DNA from: Oerskovia douganii
GTDB taxonomy: Bacteria > Actinomycetota > Actinomycetes > Actinomycetales > Cellulomonadaceae
DNA length: 64,000 bases
Assembly: GCF_015142735.1 (NCBI RefSeq)
Contig: NZ_JACSPN010000002.1
Span: forward strand, 124,001 to 188,000
Direction of reading: 5' to 3'
The position numbers and the translations under genes are program-made. The notes beneath the pieces were generated by a model. The model was not told the origin of the DNA. It saw only the letters and a program-made list of their open reading frames with translations, and made no database searches. This document shows, piece after piece, positions 60,981 through 64,000 of the stretch. Each line of letters opens with the position of its first letter. The stretch's first letter is position 1.

Positions 60981-61030
60981 TCCACTCTTGATGGATGTAC
61001 AACAAGAGTGGACGTCCACTCTTGTTGTAC
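60981..61030 (+). promoter_or_regulatory. 34-bp perfect palindrome, operator of the AbiE module
   Basis: GTACAACAAGAGTGGAC (60997-61013) is directly abutted by its exact complement (61014-61030), 17 bp per arm and no spacer, 10 nt before the ATG of the antitoxin gene. A third half-site, TCCACTCTTG, is at 60981-60990 in the orientation of the right arm. This is the expected form of an autoregulated AbiEi operator. Confidence 0.8.
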
Positions 61031-61040
61031 GTTGTGAGAC

Positions 61041-62012
61041 ATGGACCAGACCTCGAACGTCGATCTCGAAGTCCTCGATCGGATCCAGCAGGCCGTGGGT
61101 CAGCGCGGTGTGCAGATCCACGCTGACGGCGAGAGTGTCACGCTGGAGGTCGACGGGCACACGTTGCGGCGGCCGGTGAGGTGGCTGACCGAGGATCCGT
61201 CGGCTCGTTCTCCCCGAGCGCTGCGCACAGGAGCCCGGGACCAGTTCTTCCTCGCCAGCAGGATCGGGCCGTCGCTGGCGCGACGGATCCGTGACGACGG
61301 CGGCTGGTACGCGGACGCTGCCGGCAACATGTTCGTGCGCGCGCCCGGCGTGCTCATCGAGGTCGAGGGCCGACTGCCTGCTTCCTCCCGCAAGCCTGCC
61401 CCCGCGAGGAGGAACGCTCGCAACCTCGTCAGCCCGGGTCGTGCCCAGGTCGTGTTCTCGCTGCTCACGTGGCCGCACCTCGTCACCCGTTCCATGAAAG
61501 AGGTCGCCGAGGTCGCTGGTGTCTCGTCGTCACTGGTCCACACCGTGTTCCTCCTGCTCGAGCAGGAGCGATACCTCTCGGTGACCTCGAGGGGCCTGGA
61601 GCGGCGAGATGAGCTCATCGACCTGTGGGCGGCCGCCTACCCGCTCGGCCTCGCGCGATGGACGGAGCTCGGTCGCTTCAGCGGTGAGCCCAGGCCACGA
61701 GCATGGTCCGAGCTCGGCCATCAGGTCTACACCAGCGGTGAGTACGCCGCCGAGAACATCTCGGGGCCGGACCTCGTCCTGTACGTGCCGGAGCTGGAAC
61801 CCCGGGCACTCATGAGCGCGCGCTGGAAGCGCCCCGCGCCACAGGAGCATGCCAACATCATCGTGCGCAAGGCGTTCTGGGCCGACCCGGACGCGATCAC
61901 TCTCGAACCTCGCGTCGAGCGGGCGCCTCAACTGCTCGTCTACGGCGACCTCCTGGCCTCCAACGACCCACGCCAGCGCGAAGCCGCCGCCGCGATGCGA
62001 GGAGAGCTGTGA
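61041..62012 (+). CDS. abiEi: AbiEi-type antitoxin / transcriptional regulator
   Basis: A 323-residue member of the AbiEi_2 family (type IV toxin-antitoxin). It has an N-terminal domain with VTLEVDGHTLRRPVRWL and the central winged helix HLVTRSMKEVAEVAGVSSSL plus HTVFLLLEQERYL, then ELIDLWAAAYPLGLAR and SGEYAAENISGPDLVLYV. AbiEi proteins bind inverted repeats to repress their own operon and neutralise the toxin without direct contact. Codon use is slightly less GC-extreme than in neighbours. Its stop overlaps the next start. Confidence 0.88.
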   Translation: MDQTSNVDLEVLDRIQQAVGQRGVQIHADGESVTLEVDGHTLRRPVRWLTEDPSARSPRALRTGARDQFFLASRIGPSLARRIRDDGGWYADAAGNMFVRAPGVLIEVEGRLPASSRKPAPARRNARNLVSPGRAQVVFSLLTWPHLVTRSMKEVAEVAGVSSSLVHTVFLLLEQERYLSVTSRGLERRDELIDLWAAAYPLGLARWTELGRFSGEPRPRAWSELGHQVYTSGEYAAENISGPDLVLYVPELEPRALMSARWKRPAPQEHANIIVRKAFWADPDAITLEPRVERAPQLLVYGDLLASNDPRQREAAAAMRGEL

Positions 62013-62857
62013 TCGACATCGCTCGAGCGCACGGCATGCTCGAACACGCAGTGGCTCCCGTGGTCGAGGTGCTGGCAGAGCTCAGCCCAGGCCTGCCGGA
62101 CGTCCTGGTCGTGGGAGCCGTCTGCCGAGATGCCCTGCATCTCGCCGCTGGCCACGATCCTGCACGGCTGCGGGCCACCGACGACCTCGACATCGCCCTC
62201 GCTGCCGACGGCTGGGACCACTACGAGACCATCACCGCTCAGTTGGAGCCGATGACCGGAGCAGGATCAGCGATCCGCTACCGCATCGCTGGACACCCCG
62301 TCGACATCGTTCCTTTCGGGGACCCCGTGGAGTACCCCGACGGGGTCGTCTCTCCCACCCGTCGGGATGTCGCGATGAGCGTCTTCGGCTTTCAGGACGT
62401 CTGGGCCTCCGCCTACCAGGTGCAGTTGAACGGATCGATCACCATCCGTGTGCCGACGGCGCCCGGATACACCCTCTTGAAGCTCAAGGCCTGGGCAGAC
62501 CGCTCGGCCGCGCATCAGTACAAGGACGCGCAGGATCTGGCCACAGCCATGCACTGGTACCAGGAGGACGTCGACCTGATCGACGCCCGCCTCTGGGAAT
62601 CGCCCACCGGCCTCGAGCTGCTCACCGAGGTCGAGTTCGACGTGCCTGAGGCCGCCGTGCGACTGCTCGTCTCGGACGCCCGTGCCGTGCTCGCTGGTGA
62701 TCGGCAGCAGGAACTCGCCGCGGTGTGGCGGGACCTCGTGAGGGATGACGTCCTGGCCGACAACCTCGCGAACGGATCCTTGCCTGGATGGCCGCCCCGT
62801 GGTGATGCGCGGCTGAGCGCCTACGCACGTGCCGTGAGGCAGGTCATCGTCCAGTGA
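62009..62857 (+). CDS. abiEii: AbiEii-type nucleotidyltransferase toxin
   Basis: A 282-residue AbiEii/AbiGii-family nucleotidyltransferase. The nucleotide site is VVGAVCRD (residues 34-41) and the metal-binding aspartates are in ATDDLDIAL (Asp59, Asp61). Downstream GYTLLKLKAWADR supplies the lysine and the charged motif typical of the family. Such toxins transfer nucleotides to tRNA or another target and stop growth, often in phage defence. GAGGAGA precedes the GTG, which overlaps the antitoxin TGA by 4 nt. Confidence 0.88.
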   Translation: MIDIARAHGMLEHAVAPVVEVLAELSPGLPDVLVVGAVCRDALHLAAGHDPARLRATDDLDIALAADGWDHYETITAQLEPMTGAGSAIRYRIAGHPVDIVPFGDPVEYPDGVVSPTRRDVAMSVFGFQDVWASAYQVQLNGSITIRVPTAPGYTLLKLKAWADRSAAHQYKDAQDLATAMHWYQEDVDLIDARLWESPTGLELLTEVEFDVPEAAVRLLVSDARAVLAGDRQQELAAVWRDLVRDDVLADNLANGSLPGWPPRGDARLSAYARAVRQVIVQ

Positions 62858-62884
62858 CCTGCTGCGCGCTCACGTCCCGCGCAC

Positions 62885-62949
62885 GTGTCAGAGCGAGCGT
62901 GGGCTATGGGTCACGCTCGTTCTGACACGGGCTCTGGCCAGCGCTCGGC
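62885..62949 (+). repeat. Hairpin repeat, copy 2 (right of the AbiE module)
   Basis: GTGTCAGAGCGAGCGTG (62885-62901) pairs with 62912-62928 (17 bp, one G-T pair), 10-nt loop. It matches copy 1 in the same orientation, including the trailing GGGCTCTGGCCAGCGC. The two copies bracket the abiEi-abiEii genes. Confidence 0.85.
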
Positions 62950-63025
62950 GATGACTTTCGCGCGCCGCACCGGTCTGCACCTTCACCGAGCACCGATCGA
63001 GCACCGATCCCCGGAGGACAGCACC

Positions 63026-63598
63026 ATGCGGAGACTGACCTATGGCATGAACGTGAGCCTGGACGGCTACATCGCCGCCCCGGGGGATGACATCGGCTGG
63101 AGCGTGCCGAGCGCGGAGCTGTTCCAGTGGTGGTCGGACCGGGTCGTGGACACCGGGGGCGCCCTGTACGGGCGCAAGCTGTGGGAGACGATGAGCTCCC
63201 ACTGGCCGACGGCCGACCAGCAGCCCGGCGTCACCCCGGCCGAGGTCGAGTACGCCCACCGCTGGCGCGCCATGCCCAAGGTCGTGTTCTCCTCGACGCT
63301 CGGCACGCTCGGCGATGTCGACGAGAACGCGCGCCTCGTCACAGGGGACGCGGTCGCGGAGATCATCCGGCTCAAGGCCGAGGAGGGCGGTCCGCTCGAG
63401 ATCGGCGGCGCCACGCTCGCCGCAGCGGCCATGCGGGCAGGCCTGATCGACGAGTACGTGCTGGCGACCGCGCCCGTCCTGGTGGGCGCCGGCACGCCCT
63501 TCTTCACGGCCCTCGACGACTGGGTCGACCTGAGGCTCGTGGAGACCGTGACGTTCTCCGAGGGCGTGGTCCTGACGCGGTACGAGACCCGGCGCTAG
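63026..63598 (+). CDS. Dihydrofolate-reductase-like (RibD C-terminal domain) protein
   Basis: A 190-residue protein of the RibD C-terminal/DHFR-like family. It has LTYGMNVSLDGYIAAPGDDI, GGALYGRKLWETMSSHWP, KVVFSSTLGTLGD, LEIGGATLAAAAMRAGLIDE and the strand PVLVGAGTPFFTALD. Members bind NADPH and reduce pteridine- or flavin-like substrates. GGAGGA precedes the ATG at 63026. It stands alone. Confidence 0.9.
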   Translation: MRRLTYGMNVSLDGYIAAPGDDIGWSVPSAELFQWWSDRVVDTGGALYGRKLWETMSSHWPTADQQPGVTPAEVEYAHRWRAMPKVVFSSTLGTLGDVDENARLVTGDAVAEIIRLKAEEGGPLEIGGATLAAAAMRAGLIDEYVLATAPVLVGAGTPFFTALDDWVDLRLVETVTFSEGVVLTRYETRR

Positions 63599-63753
63599 GC
63601 CCCGGGCGAGCACCGCGCGTCCACGGCGGCCCCGGGGAGCCGCGCGCCGCCGTCGGGCGTCCTGGCCCGGCCCGTCCCACGCGGAACCCCCGGATCCGGA
63701 CACTCCCCGGACGCTCGTCCGCGGCCCCGGGGAGTGGTGGGAGAATCGCCGAC

Positions 63754-64000
63754 GTGACTGCTGAACTCGACGCCGCAGGAGCCCCCGTCCCGCCCGAGCG
63801 ACCGGAGGCGGACGCCCGGGCCGCGACGACGACCGCCGCCGAGGAGGCTGCGCGGTCCACGGCCCGCCGGGAGGCGGAGCGGGCGGCCGACGCGGCGCGC
63901 GAGGCGATCGCGGCCGCGCTGCGCACCACGACGCGCGGCATCGTCGACACCGCGACGCGGCGCCGGGCGGAGTACTCGACGGACGCGTCGAACTACCGCG
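63754..64000 (+). CDS. FAD-linked oxidase, N-terminal fragment (cut by window edge)
   Basis: The GTG at 63754 opens a frame that runs off the window. The last 12 residues (RAEYSTDASNYR) match the start of the FAD-binding PCMH domain in glycolate/D-lactate-type FAD and Fe-S oxidases. Before it is an unusual Ala/Arg/Glu-rich helix (AAEEAARSTARREAERAADA) of about 45 residues. A GAGAAT box 8 nt upstream suggests a leaderless start. Only 82 residues are visible. Confidence 0.7.
   Translation, partial: MTAELDAAGAPVPPERPEADARAATTTAAEEAARSTARREAERAADAAREAIAAALRTTTRGIVDTATRRRAEYSTDASNYR

Overview
The window is a 64 kb piece of a very high-GC actinobacterial chromosome. The codon bias, GlnR- and Crp/GlxR-type regulators, frequent GTG starts, many apparently leaderless promoters (TANNNT placed 6-7 nt before the start codon) and secreted chitinases with chitin-binding modules all fit a soil actinomycete of the Cellulomonadaceae/Promicromonosporaceae kind. 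That placement is an inference from gene content, not a database match. There is no rRNA, prophage, insertion sequence or CRISPR array. One tRNA (Pro, CGG) is present.

Layout. 0-5.5 kb: a divergent ROK-type repressor (cut by the window edge) and an alpha-glucoside uptake operon (lipoprotein binding protein, two permeases, GH13 alpha-glucosidase). 5.8-15 kb: FAD reductase, tRNA-Pro, metallophosphoesterase and class A PBP, a DUF4177/RidA pair, a GlxR-like Crp regulator, endonuclease III, and glnR co-transcribed with an alpha/beta hydrolase that lacks a nucleophile. 15-24 kb: housekeeping and small conserved genes (membrane thioredoxin, DUF4395, pentapeptide repeat, DsrE, nitrobindin-like, YgfZ, FUSC-like, VapBC-like pair, DUF2516, asparaginase, Dtd). 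24.5-33.3 kb: two paralogous secreted GH18 chitinases flanking a CorA operon and a very large LuxR-type regulator. 33.5-39.3 kb: surface proteins (lipoprotein, LAATG sortase substrate, DUF4012 protein) and an ECF sigma factor with a membrane partner.

39.6-47.1 kb holds the most notable locus: seven translationally coupled genes forming an ebo-type cluster (EboC-like UbiA prenyltransferase, EboA, EboB TatD-like hydrolase, EboE, EboF-like phosphodiesterase plus an extra TIM-barrel isomerase). The position that the 3-dehydroquinate-synthase-like EboD fills in other ebo clusters is taken by a myo-inositol-phosphate-synthase-like enzyme. The simplest reading is a pathway that makes a cyclitol phosphate, joins it to a prenyl chain in the membrane and further processes the product. 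The product is unknown to me.

47.3-64 kb: a secreted subtilase with a divergent, possibly inhibitory, beta/gamma-crystallin-like protein; a Ca2+-type P-ATPase; small lipoprotein, YbjQ and OsmC genes; an epimerase; a pseudo-ABC ATPase coupled to a YhgE/Pip protein; and an AbiEi/AbiEii toxin-antitoxin module preceded by a 34-bp perfect palindrome and bracketed by two copies of one hairpin repeat. The window ends inside an FAD-linked oxidase gene.
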